Assembly: GCA_964628035.1 (NCBI GenBank)
Contig: CAZVPI010000003.1
Coordinates: 124,001 to 188,000, forward strand
Origin: UBA2199 sp964628035
Lineage (GTDB): Bacteria > Acidobacteriota > Aminicenantia > UBA2199
Length of the DNA: 64,000 nucleotides
Direction: 5' to 3'
Position 1 is the stretch's first letter. Every line of letters starts with the position of its first letter. The position numbers and the translations under genes were made by a program. Positions 1 to 8,254 of the stretch are shown here, piece after piece. Under the pieces are notes generated by a model that saw only the letters and a list, made by a program, of their open reading frames with translations, ran no database searches and had not been told where the DNA came from.

Positions 1-102
1 GGCGCTGGCCAGCAGGTCGGGGAGCAGGCGGCGGGACAGCTTGCCCAGCAGGGGCAGCAGCCCGGCCAGCAGCAGCGGAACGATGATGAATAGGAATAGC
101 AT
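1..102 (-). CDS. Proton-conducting antiporter-like subunit (NuoM/MrpD type), N-terminal fragment
   Basis: Only the first 34 codons lie in the window; the gene runs off the left edge. The start is an ATG at 100-102 preceded by GGAGGAGCC, a strong ribosome binding site, nine bases after the stop codon of the NuoL-like gene. The visible peptide begins MLFLFIIVPLLLAGLLPLLG, a hydrophobic first helix like those that open NuoM, NuoN and MrpD proteins. It would be the third antiporter-like subunit in a row on this strand. The identity is inferred from position and hydrophobicity, because too little sequence is visible to separate NuoM from NuoN or a hydrogenase-4 subunit. Confidence 0.6.
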   Translation of the reverse strand, partial: MLFLFIIVPLLLAGLLPLLGKLSRRLLPDLLASA

Positions 103-111
103 GGCTCCTCC

Positions 112-1986
112 CTAGCGCGTCAGGGCGCCCAGGGCCCAGACGATGACCGCCAGCCCGCCGACGACCCAGGCCAGGTAGTTGGCGTACAGGCCGTTGTGCG
201 CGGCCTTGAGGACGCCGGTGGCGGCCCGGCCGACGCCGACGACGACCTTCTCGTAAAAGCCGTCGATGGGGCGGTCAATGAAGCGGAACAGGAACTTGGA
301 CAAGACCTGCAGGAGCTTGATGCCCTGCTCGTAAAGGTCGAACACGCGCGCCTCGGCCCAGTCGTAGATCGTCCGCAGCAGCGGCAGGCGGTGGATGGGC
401 TCGGAGGCCAGGTAAGCCTTGTTGCCCCCGCGCTTGAAGCCGTAGAGGTGCAGCCCCAGGGCCAGCAGCAGGCAGCCCATGGAGATGAGGGCGATGGGGT
501 TGAACACGGCCAGGGCGTGGGCGGTGAAGTCGAGGTGGCCGCCGGCGGCGGCGCGCCCGGCCAGGATCGGCTGGATGAAGAGCTTCAGCGGCAGGGCGTT
601 CCAGACTCCGAACAGGACGCACAGGGCGGCCAGGGCCAGGATGGCCAGGGTCACTGGCGGCTTGTTCTCCTTCACCGCGGCGGCCTCCAGGCTGCGCGGC
701 CCGAAGAACACCGAGTGGCCGGCCTTGAGGAAGGAGGCGAAGGTGAGGATGGCGCCCAGCCAGGCGGCGATGGTGAAGAGGGTGTACCCGGTCTCGTAGG
801 AGCCGTGGAAGACCATCTCCTTGGAGACGAAGCCGTTCAGCGGCCAGATGCCCGAGATGGCGGCGGCGCAGACCAGGAAGCCCAGCGCCGTCAGCGGCAT
901 GGAGCGGGCCAGGCCGCCGAGCTTCTTGAGCTCGGTGGTGCCGGCCTGCTGCTCGACCGAGCCGGCGGCCAGGAACAGGCCGCTCTTGTACATGGCGTGG
1001 TTGATCATGTGGAAGATGCCGCCGGCGATGCCGATGGGGATGGCGGTGCCCACGCCCAGCATCATGTAGCCGACCTGGGAGACGGCGTGGAAGGAGAGGA
1101 GCTTCTTGAGGTCCTTCTGGATCAGGGCCATGAAGACGGCCAGCACGATGGTCAGGGCGCCGAGGGTCATCAGCACCAGGGCCGGCGCGCTGTTGACCTC
1201 GATGGTGAACAGGTCGAGGCAGATGCGCGACAGCATGTAGATGCCCAGCAGCTTTTCGAGGGCGGCCGGGATGAAGGCCATGACCGCGACCGGGGCGTCG
1301 ATGGCGGCGTCGGGGATCCAGGTGTGGAAGGGCATGGAGCCGGCCTTGGCCACGGCGCCGATCATCATCAGGTAGAAGCTGACCGCGGTCAGCCCCTGGG
1401 GCACGACGGAGATGTCCGAGAGGCGCAGCGTGCCGGTCTGGGACCAGAGGATGGCGATGCCCAGGATCATGGCGAAGTCGCAGAAGCCGCCGATCAGGAA
1501 GGCCTTGACGGCGGTGCGGTGCGAGGCGCGGCCGCCGAGGGTGATCAGGGCGTACAGCGTGATCAGCAGGCCCTCCCAGAAGAAGACCAGCGGCACGAAG
1601 TTGTTGGCCAGCACGGCGCCGGCGGCCATGGCCGAGGTCAGGAACAGGTAGCCGTAGTATTCGCGCAGGCGGGCATGGCCGGCCATGCGCACGGTGGAAT
1701 AGAGGACGATCAGGAAGGTGAAGCCGCTGACCGCCAGCAGGATGAACTGGCTGAATGGGTAGAGGCGCAGCTCGAAGTCGATGCCGTGGCCCAGCCAGGG
1801 CAGGGAGAACAGGGTCTCCTTCTGCCCGAAGAAGGCGACGGCGACATAGACGAACAGGGCCGCCCCGAGCAGGGAGACGGCCTCGCGCAGGCGCTTGACG
1901 CCGCCGGGCACCAGGAAGGAGAAGAGGGCCAGCAGCAGCGGCAGCAGGATCGGAATCAGCAGGTTGTTCGGGTTCATGGGATCCAC
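112..1986 (-). CDS. NuoL-like proton-pumping antiporter subunit
   Basis: A 624-residue polytopic membrane protein of the complex I antiporter family, expected to move protons or sodium across the inner membrane when driven by a redox module. The core signature is GSMPFHTWIPDA near residue 215, the counterpart of the PLHTWLPDA stretch of NuoL, after a conserved glutamate in the VFFWEGLL helix. The length and the C-terminal amphipathic stretch followed by a last hydrophobic helix match NuoL, which has a long lateral helix, rather than the shorter NuoM/NuoN. It overlaps the upstream antiporter gene by 13 bases. NuoL of complex I and a large subunit of a group 4 hydrogenase cannot be distinguished without the rest of the operon. 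Confidence 0.85.
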   Translation of the reverse strand: MDPMNPNNLLIPILLPLLLALFSFLVPGGVKRLREAVSLLGAALFVYVAVAFFGQKETLFSLPWLGHGIDFELRLYPFSQFILLAVSGFTFLIVLYSTVRMAGHARLREYYGYLFLTSAMAAGAVLANNFVPLVFFWEGLLITLYALITLGGRASHRTAVKAFLIGGFCDFAMILGIAILWSQTGTLRLSDISVVPQGLTAVSFYLMMIGAVAKAGSMPFHTWIPDAAIDAPVAVMAFIPAALEKLLGIYMLSRICLDLFTIEVNSAPALVLMTLGALTIVLAVFMALIQKDLKKLLSFHAVSQVGYMMLGVGTAIPIGIAGGIFHMINHAMYKSGLFLAAGSVEQQAGTTELKKLGGLARSMPLTALGFLVCAAAISGIWPLNGFVSKEMVFHGSYETGYTLFTIAAWLGAILTFASFLKAGHSVFFGPRSLEAAAVKENKPPVTLAILALAALCVLFGVWNALPLKLFIQPILAGRAAAGGHLDFTAHALAVFNPIALISMGCLLLALGLHLYGFKRGGNKAYLASEPIHRLPLLRTIYDWAEARVFDLYEQGIKLLQVLSKFLFRFIDRPIDGFYEKVVVGVGRAATGVLKAAHNGLYANYLAWVVGGLAVIVWALGALTR

Positions 1987-3416
1987 CTTAGGATTTGGCC
2001 GGCGGCGATGTTGGCCAGCTTCGTGGGATAGGCGACCAGCAGGCCGGCCAGCAGCGAGAGCGCGGCCAGCGTCACCACGACGAAGACCATGGAGCGCGTG
2101 CCTTCCCTGGGGCCGGAAGCCGGCGCGGGTTCACCCATGAAGACGGCGCTGAAGACGCGGAACAGGTAATACATGGTCAGGACGGCCGCCAGCAGCGCCG
2201 CCGCCGCCACCCAGACGCGGCCCGACTGCACGGTGCCCACGATGACCATGAACTTGGAGAAGAAGCCCCCGAAGGGCGGGATGCCGATGACCGAGAAGGC
2301 GCAGAATATGAAGGCGGCGGCCGTCCAGGGCATGGTCTTGATCAGGCCGCCCATCTTGCGGATGTCGCGCTCGTGCAGGGCGTGGATGACGATGCCGGCG
2401 CAGAGGAAGAGGCCGGCCTTGGCCAGGCCGTGCATCAGGACGAAGAGCAGCGAGCCGGAGACGCCCAGCGGGTTCAGGACGGCGAAGCCCAGGAAGATGT
2501 AGCCGATCTGACTGACCGTGGAGTAGGCCAGGATGCGCTTCAGGTCGTTCTCCACCGCCGCGGCCCCCGCCGCCACCAGGCTGGAGAAGACGACCAGCAC
2601 GGGGATGGCCTCCTGCCAGCCCGCGGGCAGGCGGAAGGTGAAGGAGAAGAGGCGGGCGTAGGCATAGACGCCGATCTTGACCAGCACCGCCGCGTGCAGC
2701 AGGGCGGTGACGGTGGTGGGCGCCACGCCGGCGTCGGGCAGCCAGGTGTGCAGGGGCACGGTCGCCGACTTGGAGAACATGCCCAGCAGGATCAGCAGCA
2801 CGGCGATGCCCGGGATGGCCGCGCCGCGCATGGCGGTGAGGTCGAAGGTGCCGGTCTGGGCGTAGACCAGGATGAAGCCCAGCAGCATGAACACGGCGCC
2901 GAAGAACGTCACCAGGAAGGCCTTGTCGGCCTTGAGCACGTACTCGCGCTTGCGGTAGAAGCCGATCAGGCGCCAGCAGGCGATGGCGGCGATCTCCCAG
3001 AACAGGTACAGGAAGATCAGGTTGGCCGAAAAGACCAGCCCCATCATGGCGCCGATGAACAGCAGCACGATGAAGTAGTACTCGTTCTGGTTCTCCTCGT
3101 GGGCGATGTAGCCCAGGGAGTAGACGACGATCAGCATGCCGACGAAGGCCGAGGCCGCGGCCATGAACACCGCCAGGGCGTCGGCCACCAGGGTGAAGTC
3201 GACGCCCAGGGCCAGGGTGCGGTGCAGGACCTGCTCACCTCCCCGGAGCGCGAACGGGATCAGCAGCAGGGAGAAGAGGGATGTGGCGACCGCGAGGAGC
3301 ACCGACCACACGGATCGGGCCCGCCGCGAGATCAGGCCGGCCAGGGGGATGGTGAACGAGCCTACGATCGGCACGAAAATGGTTAGTAGGATGATGGTTT
3401 GAATGTTGTTTGCCAT
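1974..3416 (-). CDS. Antiporter-like proton-translocating subunit (NuoN/NuoM/MrpD family)
   Basis: A 480-residue integral membrane protein with about fourteen hydrophobic segments. The family motif ATVPLHTWLPDAGVAP lies near residue 220, with a lysine in the following helix (AAVLVKIGVYAY), both part of the ion path in complex I antiporter subunits. It is the first visible gene of a minus-strand operon and overlaps the NuoL-like gene. Its ATG is only about 10 bases downstream of the predicted transcription start and has no Shine-Dalgarno sequence. A first antiporter subunit of a hydrogenase-4/formate hydrogenlyase or of a complex I variant would both fit. The nearby hyp genes favour a hydrogenase, by inference. 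Confidence 0.85.
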   Translation of the reverse strand: MANNIQTIILLTIFVPIVGSFTIPLAGLISRRARSVWSVLLAVATSLFSLLLIPFALRGGEQVLHRTLALGVDFTLVADALAVFMAAASAFVGMLIVVYSLGYIAHEENQNEYYFIVLLFIGAMMGLVFSANLIFLYLFWEIAAIACWRLIGFYRKREYVLKADKAFLVTFFGAVFMLLGFILVYAQTGTFDLTAMRGAAIPGIAVLLILLGMFSKSATVPLHTWLPDAGVAPTTVTALLHAAVLVKIGVYAYARLFSFTFRLPAGWQEAIPVLVVFSSLVAAGAAAVENDLKRILAYSTVSQIGYIFLGFAVLNPLGVSGSLLFVLMHGLAKAGLFLCAGIVIHALHERDIRKMGGLIKTMPWTAAAFIFCAFSVIGIPPFGGFFSKFMVIVGTVQSGRVWVAAAALLAAVLTMYYLFRVFSAVFMGEPAPASGPREGTRSMVFVVVTLAALSLLAGLLVAYPTKLANIAAGQILRWIP

Positions 3417-3433
3417 GGTTTTTTTTAAGGCTC

Positions 3434-3461
3434 ATTATATGGGATTGAAACGAGATGTCAA
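3434..3461 (-). promoter_or_regulatory. Consensus sigma-70 type promoter for the antiporter operon
   Basis: Reading the minus strand, a perfect TTGACA (3456-3461) is followed after 16 bases by a perfect TATAAT (3434-3439). The predicted start point is about 3427, only about ten bases before the ATG at 3416. The leader is an A-rich tract with no ribosome binding site. Confidence 0.75.
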
Positions 3462-3477
3462 GGGAAAAAATCGGCCC

Positions 3478-3506
3478 TTGCTTTCCGGCCGCGGATGCGC
3501 TATAAA
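3478..3506 (+). promoter_or_regulatory. Promoter for hypB, probably leaderless
   Basis: TTGCTT (3478-3483), 17 bases, then TATAAA (3501-3506). The hypB ATG at 3514 is seven bases after the -10 box, where transcription would start, so the mRNA may have no leader. It is back to back with the antiporter promoter, with 16 bases between the two -35 boxes. Confidence 0.6.
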
Positions 3507-3513
3507 GCGGGGC

Positions 3514-4233
3514 ATGGAAACCCGCAAGATCGCCGTCATGCAGAAGCTGCTCAAGGCCAACGACGCCGTCGCCGAAGCCCTCCGCGCGGAACTGGGGGAA
3601 AAGGGGGTTTTTTTCGTCAATCTGATGAGTTCCCCGGGATCGGGCAAGACCACCCTGGTCGAGGAGACGGTCAGGAGGCTGGGGCGGCGCATCAAGGTCA
3701 TCGAAGGCGACATCCAGACCACCCTGGACGCCGAGAGGCTGCAGCGGCTGGGCATCCAGGCCTTCCAGATCAACACCGGCCCCTTCGGCGGCGACTGCCA
3801 CCTGGAGTCGGCCTGGATCCGCGCGGCGCTTGACGAACTGGGCACCGGCGGCATGGACCTCCTCTTTGTCGAGAACATCGGCAACCTGGTCTGCCCCGCC
3901 GAGTTCGACGTCGGCGCCCACCTGAACGTCCTGCTGCTCAGCGTGGCCGAGGGCGAGGACAAGCCGCTGAAATACCCGCTGGCCTTCCAGGTCTCGCCGC
4001 TGTGCCTGGTGACCAAGACCGACCTGCTGCCGCTGAGGAATTTTTCCCTGGCCGCGCTGCGCGCGAACATCCGCAGGGTGAACCCCGGCTGCCGGGTGAT
4101 CGAGATCTCGGCCCACAGCGGGGCGGGCATCGAGGAGTGGATCGACGTCTTGAAGCGCAGGCCGGGGATGGCGCGTCCACGCCCTACTAAAGGATATTCA
4201 TATAGCAAGTCGCGCGTGAAGAAGCAGACCTGA
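3514..4233 (+). CDS. hypB: Hydrogenase nickel incorporation GTPase HypB
   Basis: A GTPase that delivers nickel, with HypA, to the large subunit of [NiFe] hydrogenases in the cytoplasm. The 239-residue protein has the P-loop SSPGSGKTT at residues 39-47, GDIQTT and GDCHLESAW (metal and switch region, Cys and His present), FVENIGNLVCPAEFD, and the guanine-specificity stretch VTKTDLLP. There is no histidine-rich N-terminus, so nickel storage is unlikely. I chose ATG 3514 because upstream in-frame codons lie inside the promoter and have no family similarity. The C-terminal 20 or so basic residues exceed the usual family end. It is separated from the other hyp genes and heads an operon with acyltransferase genes. 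Confidence 0.95.
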   Translation: METRKIAVMQKLLKANDAVAEALRAELGEKGVFFVNLMSSPGSGKTTLVEETVRRLGRRIKVIEGDIQTTLDAERLQRLGIQAFQINTGPFGGDCHLESAWIRAALDELGTGGMDLLFVENIGNLVCPAEFDVGAHLNVLLLSVAEGEDKPLKYPLAFQVSPLCLVTKTDLLPLRNFSLAALRANIRRVNPGCRVIEISAHSGAGIEEWIDVLKRRPGMARPRPTKGYSYSKSRVKKQT

Positions 4234-4246
4234 GCCAAAGCCCGGC

Positions 4247-5752
4247 ATGGATTTCCTGAGCCTCGATTTCGCGCTGGCCGCCACCCTGGCGCTGGCGGCT
4301 TTCTATTCCCTGCCGTTGCCTTGGCGGCCCGGCTTCCTGCTGGCCGCCAGCCTGCTGTTCTTCGCCCTGGCCGGGCCGGCGTATCTGCCGCTGATCGTCT
4401 TGCTGACCCTGGGCGATTATTTCCTGGCCCGGGCCATGCCGGCCGCCGCACCCGGCCGGCGCCGGCGCCTCCTGTGGCTGGGGCTGCTGCTCAACCTCGG
4501 CACGCTGGCCTTCTTCAAGTATTCCGCATGGCTCGACACGCTGCTGGCGATCCTGCGGCCGGAATGGGGCGGGGCGCTGGAAGCCCTCCGCGGCGGCCTG
4601 CTGGTTCCCCTCGGGCTCTCCTATTTCACCTTCAAGAAGATCAGCTACCTGCTGGACTGCTACTGGCTGCGGCTGCCGCCCGAGCCGCGCTTCGGGCGCC
4701 TGCTGCTGTACGTCGCCTTCTTCCCGGAGATCACCGCCGGCCCCATCGACCGCGCCGGCCGCCTGCTGCCGCAATTCGACCGTCGCCGCGACTTCGTACG
4801 CGAGGACCTCAGCGCCGGCCTGCACCAGATCCTGTGGGGGCTGTTCAAGAAACTGGTGATCGCCGACCGCCTGGCGGCGTTCGTCGATCCGGTGTTCGCC
4901 GATCCCGGGCGCTTCCAGGCGCAGGCGGTCCTGGCGGCGGCGTTGGCCTATTCGCTGCAGATCTACGCCGACTTTTCGGGCTATTCCGACATGGCCATCG
5001 GCCTGGGGCGGCTGTTCGGCTACCGCCTGCAGGCCAACTTCGACCGCCCGTACTTCGCCCTCTCGGTGGGCGATTTCTGGCGCCGCTGGCACGTGTCGCT
5101 CTCCCAGTGGCTGCGCGACTACCTGTTCCTGCCCCTCTCGTTTTCCTTCCTGCGCCGCTTCCCCCGGGAGCGGCTCCTGGGCCGGCCGACCGAGGACAGG
5201 GCTTACGCCGTCGCCTCCCTGGCGACCATGGCCTTGTGCGGCCTGTGGCACGGCGCCTCCTGGGCCTTCCTGGCCTGGGGGCTGCTGCACGGACTCTACC
5301 TGGCGGCGGGGTATGCCACCCGGCGCCTCCGCGGCCGCGCCAGGAAGGCGCTGGGCCTGTCCTCCCGGCCGGCACTAGGCCGCGCCTGGCGCAGGCTGGC
5401 GACCTTCCTGCTGGTCAGCCTGGCCTGGATCTTCTTCCGCTCGCCGACGCTGGCCGCGGCCCGGGCGATGTTCGCCTCGCTGCTGGCGCCGGGCCGCTGG
5501 TTCGCCGGCCAGGCCCAGGGGCTGCTGGAGTGGAGCGCCCCCGCCGGCGCCGGGACGGCCGAGGCCGCCGTGGCGCTGGCGGGAGTGGCGCTGCTCCTGC
5601 TGGTGGAGGGACTGCAGGGCCGCGTCCGTTTCGGGCGGGCGCTGCGCGCCCGGCCCTGGCCCCTGCGCTGGGCGGTCTATTACCTGTTCATCCTGGCGCT
5701 CCTTTTCTTCGGCGTCTATGCCAGGACCGGGTTCGTCTACCGGGGGTTCTGA
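4247..5752 (+). CDS. MBOAT family membrane-bound O-acyltransferase (AlgI/DltB-like)
   Basis: A 501-residue polytopic inner-membrane protein that would move acyl groups, typically acetyl, across the membrane for attachment to an exopolysaccharide or cell-wall polymer. Family features are FFPEITAGPIDRAGRLLPQ (usually FPQLIAGPI), the QIYADFSGYSDMAIG helix, DFWRRWHVSLSQWLRDY, and the catalytic histidine in CGLWHGASW near residue 330. It starts 14 bases after hypB and is followed two bases later by an SGNH-like gene. That pairing is the usual MBOAT plus partner arrangement of polysaccharide acetylation systems. No polymer synthesis genes are visible, so the acceptor is unknown. Confidence 0.92.
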   Translation: MDFLSLDFALAATLALAAFYSLPLPWRPGFLLAASLLFFALAGPAYLPLIVLLTLGDYFLARAMPAAAPGRRRRLLWLGLLLNLGTLAFFKYSAWLDTLLAILRPEWGGALEALRGGLLVPLGLSYFTFKKISYLLDCYWLRLPPEPRFGRLLLYVAFFPEITAGPIDRAGRLLPQFDRRRDFVREDLSAGLHQILWGLFKKLVIADRLAAFVDPVFADPGRFQAQAVLAAALAYSLQIYADFSGYSDMAIGLGRLFGYRLQANFDRPYFALSVGDFWRRWHVSLSQWLRDYLFLPLSFSFLRRFPRERLLGRPTEDRAYAVASLATMALCGLWHGASWAFLAWGLLHGLYLAAGYATRRLRGRARKALGLSSRPALGRAWRRLATFLLVSLAWIFFRSPTLAAARAMFASLLAPGRWFAGQAQGLLEWSAPAGAGTAEAAVALAGVALLLLVEGLQGRVRFGRALRARPWPLRWAVYYLFILALLFFGVYARTGFVYRGF

Positions 5753-5753
5753 C

Positions 5754-6719
5754 ATGAGGCGCGAGAAGCTGCGCGCCCTGGCCCGGACCGTTGCCTTCCT
5801 GCTGCCGCTGTTCTGCGCCTGCTTCTGGCTGAGCCGCTGGAACGAGCGCCTGGCCTTCGCCGCCAGGCCGGAAATCCCGGCAGGGACGCGCATCGTCTTC
5901 CTCGGCGACTCGCACGTCGTCGATTCCCTCGATCCCGGCCGCATCGGAGGGGCCTTCAACTTCGCCAGCGACGGGGAAAGCTACATCCACAACTTCTACA
6001 AGCTCCGCTGGCTCGTTGAGCGTGTGCCCTCGCTGCGTGCGGTCGTGCTGCCGGTCGACGTGCACTCGTTCAGCTCCTACCGCGCCAACCGCATGCCGGT
6101 CACCCCCGAGTGGGCCCGCTATGTCGATTACCTTGAGATCGGCCGGCTGCGCGGGCAATGGCCGCATTTCGCCCGCGAGTTGCTGGCCCTGCGCCTGTTC
6201 GGCTTCCGCGGCGAATACCGGCGCTTCTGGCAGCAGGGGCTGCTCCGCCGCAGCCGGCCGCCTGCGGCGGACATCGACCGCGGCTTCAAGCCCCGGGCCG
6301 GGTTCTTCATCAAGAAGGGGCGGATCGAGCGCGGCCGGCGCCGGGCCCGCCGCCAGCTGCAGGGGGTCGAGCTGTTCAGCACGGACATGGTCCTGTACTT
6401 CAACAGGATCCTCGGCCTGGCCCGCGAGCGCGGTCTGCAGGTCGTCCTCGTCCGCTTCCCGGTCACTCCCGAGTACCTGCGCGAGGCCGGGACCCTCGTG
6501 GCGGTCGACGACTTCTATGCCCGCGTGCGCCGGCTCGCCGGCCCCGGGGTTCCCTTCATCGACCGCCACCAGGCGCTGCAACGGCCGCCCGGGCGCTTCT
6601 TCCGCGACGCCCAGCACTTGAACCTGGACGGGGCGGAGCGCTTTTCCGACCTGATCCGCTCCGACCTGGAAAGACTGGGGCTGATCAAGCCACAAGAAAC
6701 AGACAAGAAGTGGCAGTGA
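5754..6719 (+). CDS. SGNH-hydrolase-like partner of the MBOAT acyltransferase
   Basis: A 321-residue protein with one N-terminal membrane anchor (about residues 9-25, LARTVAFLLPLFCACFWL) and an extracytoplasmic domain. Block I is IVFLGDSHVVDSLDP, with the nucleophile position in GDSH. The late Asp-His block is DAQHLNLDGAERFSD. These match the AlgX/AlgJ/DltD-like acetyltransferases that act on the outer face with an MBOAT protein. The ATG at 5754 follows the MBOAT stop by one base, so the two are translationally coupled. It converges on hypA, with about 60 bases between the stops. Confidence 0.82.
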   Translation: MRREKLRALARTVAFLLPLFCACFWLSRWNERLAFAARPEIPAGTRIVFLGDSHVVDSLDPGRIGGAFNFASDGESYIHNFYKLRWLVERVPSLRAVVLPVDVHSFSSYRANRMPVTPEWARYVDYLEIGRLRGQWPHFARELLALRLFGFRGEYRRFWQQGLLRRSRPPAADIDRGFKPRAGFFIKKGRIERGRRRARRQLQGVELFSTDMVLYFNRILGLARERGLQVVLVRFPVTPEYLREAGTLVAVDDFYARVRRLAGPGVPFIDRHQALQRPPGRFFRDAQHLNLDGAERFSDLIRSDLERLGLIKPQETDKKWQ

Positions 6720-6779
6720 TGGTGGCCGTGATCGTCTCCATCTTCAAAGAACTTCTTTAAGCAAAAGATCCTTGCGGAT

Positions 6780-7256
6780 TCAGGACTTCCACTTTTGCCT
6801 TTTGCCTTTTGCCTTTTGCCTTGAAAATTTGTCTGGCCCTGGCCTGGCAATCGGCTTGGAGCTGGTTTTCCTGCTTTTCCCTTTTGCCTTTTCCCCTTTT
6901 CCTTTGTTGGCAACGGATCCAACGACCTCTTTCAGGTGCATCTCCCGCCCCCCGGTCACGTCGATGGCGGTGGAGCCGCAGGCGGAACAGGCGAACTCGG
7001 GCCTGTCGATCTCGGTCTCATGGCCGCAATCGCGGCAGGCGACGCGCACCGGCAGGATCTCGATGACCAGCCTGCAACGGGCCAGGTCCGGGGTCTCTTT
7101 TTTCAGGATGCGGAAAGCCGTCTGCAGCAGGCCGGGCACCACGTGGTGCAGCCGGCCGATGCAGACGGTCACGGTCTTGACCGCGGCCAGGCCCTCCTTC
7201 TCCCGGACCTCCAGGGCGCTCTGGACCAGGGCGGCGGCGATCGATCCCTCGTGCAT
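6780..7256 (-). CDS. hypA: Hydrogenase nickel chaperone HypA with a repeat-encoded basic tail
   Basis: HypA binds nickel through the N-terminal Met-His-Glu (MHEGSIAAALVQ) and a structural zinc through two CxxC pairs (CRDCG and CSACG), and works with HypB. The normal family end (about 115 residues) would fall just after EMHLKEVVGS. Here the frame continues to 158 residues through a Lys/Gly/Arg-rich tail. The tail is encoded largely by tandem 7-base repeats (CTTTTGC on the plus strand). It is probably read-through into intergenic repeat DNA rather than a functional domain, though a basic tail could bind nucleic acid. The start overlaps the hypE stop (TGATG). Confidence 0.93.
   Translation of the reverse strand: MHEGSIAAALVQSALEVREKEGLAAVKTVTVCIGRLHHVVPGLLQTAFRILKKETPDLARCRLVIEILPVRVACRDCGHETEIDRPEFACSACGSTAIDVTGGREMHLKEVVGSVANKGKGEKAKGKSRKTSSKPIARPGPDKFSRQKAKGKRQKWKS
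6792..6902. repeat. Heptamer arrays inside the 3' end of hypA
   Basis: Four perfect tandem copies of CTTTTGC run from 6792 to 6819, plus a partial unit. A second cluster at 6874-6902 alternates CTTTTCC and CTTTTGC and is preceded by the CTGC core found before many arrays in this window. Both clusters lie within the hypA reading frame (opposite strand) and encode its lysine-rich tail. A similar unit recurs at 53564-53657. Confidence 0.9.
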
Positions 7257-8254
7257 CAGCAGATCCTGGGCAGGATCTCGCCCGCCGGCGGCATGACCAC
7301 GCGCTCGCTGCCCGCGCGGGTGGCCAGGACCACGCGGCCGCGGTTCTCCGCGGTGATCTCGCCGATGCGCCGCGCGCTCCGGCCCAGCGGATGGCGGCGC
7401 AGGAGGCGCAGCGCCTTTTCGGCGTCGCGCCCGCGCACGACCATCACCACCTTGCCCTCGTTGGCCACCTGCAGCGGGTCGAGGCCGAGCAGGTCGCACA
7501 CCGCCGCCACGCTCCTGGGCACGGGCAGCGCGGCTTCGTGGATGCGCACGCCGAAGCGCCTGCCGGAGGCCAGTTCGTTCAGGGTCTGGGCCAGGCCGCC
7601 GCGGGTCGGGTCGCGCATGAACGGCACGTCGAGGCCGCGGCAGCTCCCGACCAGCCCCCAGAGCGGGGCGACGTCGCTGCGGACGCTGGCCCGCAGGCCG
7701 AATTCGCCGCGGGCGGTCATCACCGCCACGCCGTGCAGGCCGATGGCGCCGTTGATCAAGATGGCGTCCCCGGGCCGCGCCCGCGCGGCGCGCACCGGCA
7801 GGCGGAAGACCGGCCGCCCGATGCCGGCGGTGCTGATGTACAGCCCGTCGGCCTTGCCCCGCTCCACCACCTTGGTGTCCCCGCAGACGATGCGCGCGCC
7901 GCTCTCGCGGCAGGCCCGGGTGATCGAGGCCAGGATCCTCTCCAGCCCGGAGACGGGGAATCCCTCCTCGAGGATGAAGCCGATGGACAGGTAAAGCGGC
8001 TCGGCGCCCATCACCGCCAGGTCGTTGACCGTGCCGCACACGGCCAGGCGGCCGATGTCGCCGCCGGGAAAGAACAGCGGGCGGACCACGAAGGAGTCGG
8101 TGGTGAACGCCTGGCCGGGCAGGCGCGCCGCGTCGTCCATCTCCAGCAGCAGCGGGTCGCGCAGGAAGCGCTGGAACAGGCGCCGCGTCAGTTCGGCGCT
8201 GCGGCTGCCGCCGCCGCCGTGGGCGAGCAGGATCTTGTCTGGCAGCTTATTCAT
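7256..8254 (-). CDS. hypE: Hydrogenase maturation carbamoyl dehydratase HypE
   Basis: HypE takes a carbamoyl group from HypF on its C-terminal cysteine, dehydrates it with ATP to a thiocyanate and hands cyanide to the HypC-HypD complex. The 332-residue protein starts MNKLPDKILLAHGGGGSRS, with the AIRS-family glycine loop. It has the TDSFVV and GTVNDLAVMGAEP segments (metal and nucleotide binding) and ends exactly in PRIC, the conserved carbamoylated cysteine. It overlaps hypD by eight bases and its stop overlaps the hypA start. It is complete, with all key residues present. Confidence 0.97.
   Translation of the reverse strand: MNKLPDKILLAHGGGGSRSAELTRRLFQRFLRDPLLLEMDDAARLPGQAFTTDSFVVRPLFFPGGDIGRLAVCGTVNDLAVMGAEPLYLSIGFILEEGFPVSGLERILASITRACRESGARIVCGDTKVVERGKADGLYISTAGIGRPVFRLPVRAARARPGDAILINGAIGLHGVAVMTARGEFGLRASVRSDVAPLWGLVGSCRGLDVPFMRDPTRGGLAQTLNELASGRRFGVRIHEAALPVPRSVAAVCDLLGLDPLQVANEGKVVMVVRGRDAEKALRLLRRHPLGRSARRIGEITAENRGRVVLATRAGSERVVMPPAGEILPRIC

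Noticed and set aside
196..2031. Long open frame opposite the NuoL-like gene, and similar ones at 1995-3386, 18442-20274, 20702-23119, 24480-27305, 41067-43421, 46330-48054, 49354-51117 and 57426-58808
   Set aside because: High GC makes stop codons rare on the opposite strand. These frames give Gly/Arg/Glu/Asp-rich low-complexity peptides with no family similarity, and each mirrors a clearly recognisable gene.
6720..6779. Terminator between the SGNH and hypA genes
   Set aside because: AAAGAA/TTCTTT could pair but the stem is short and A/T only.
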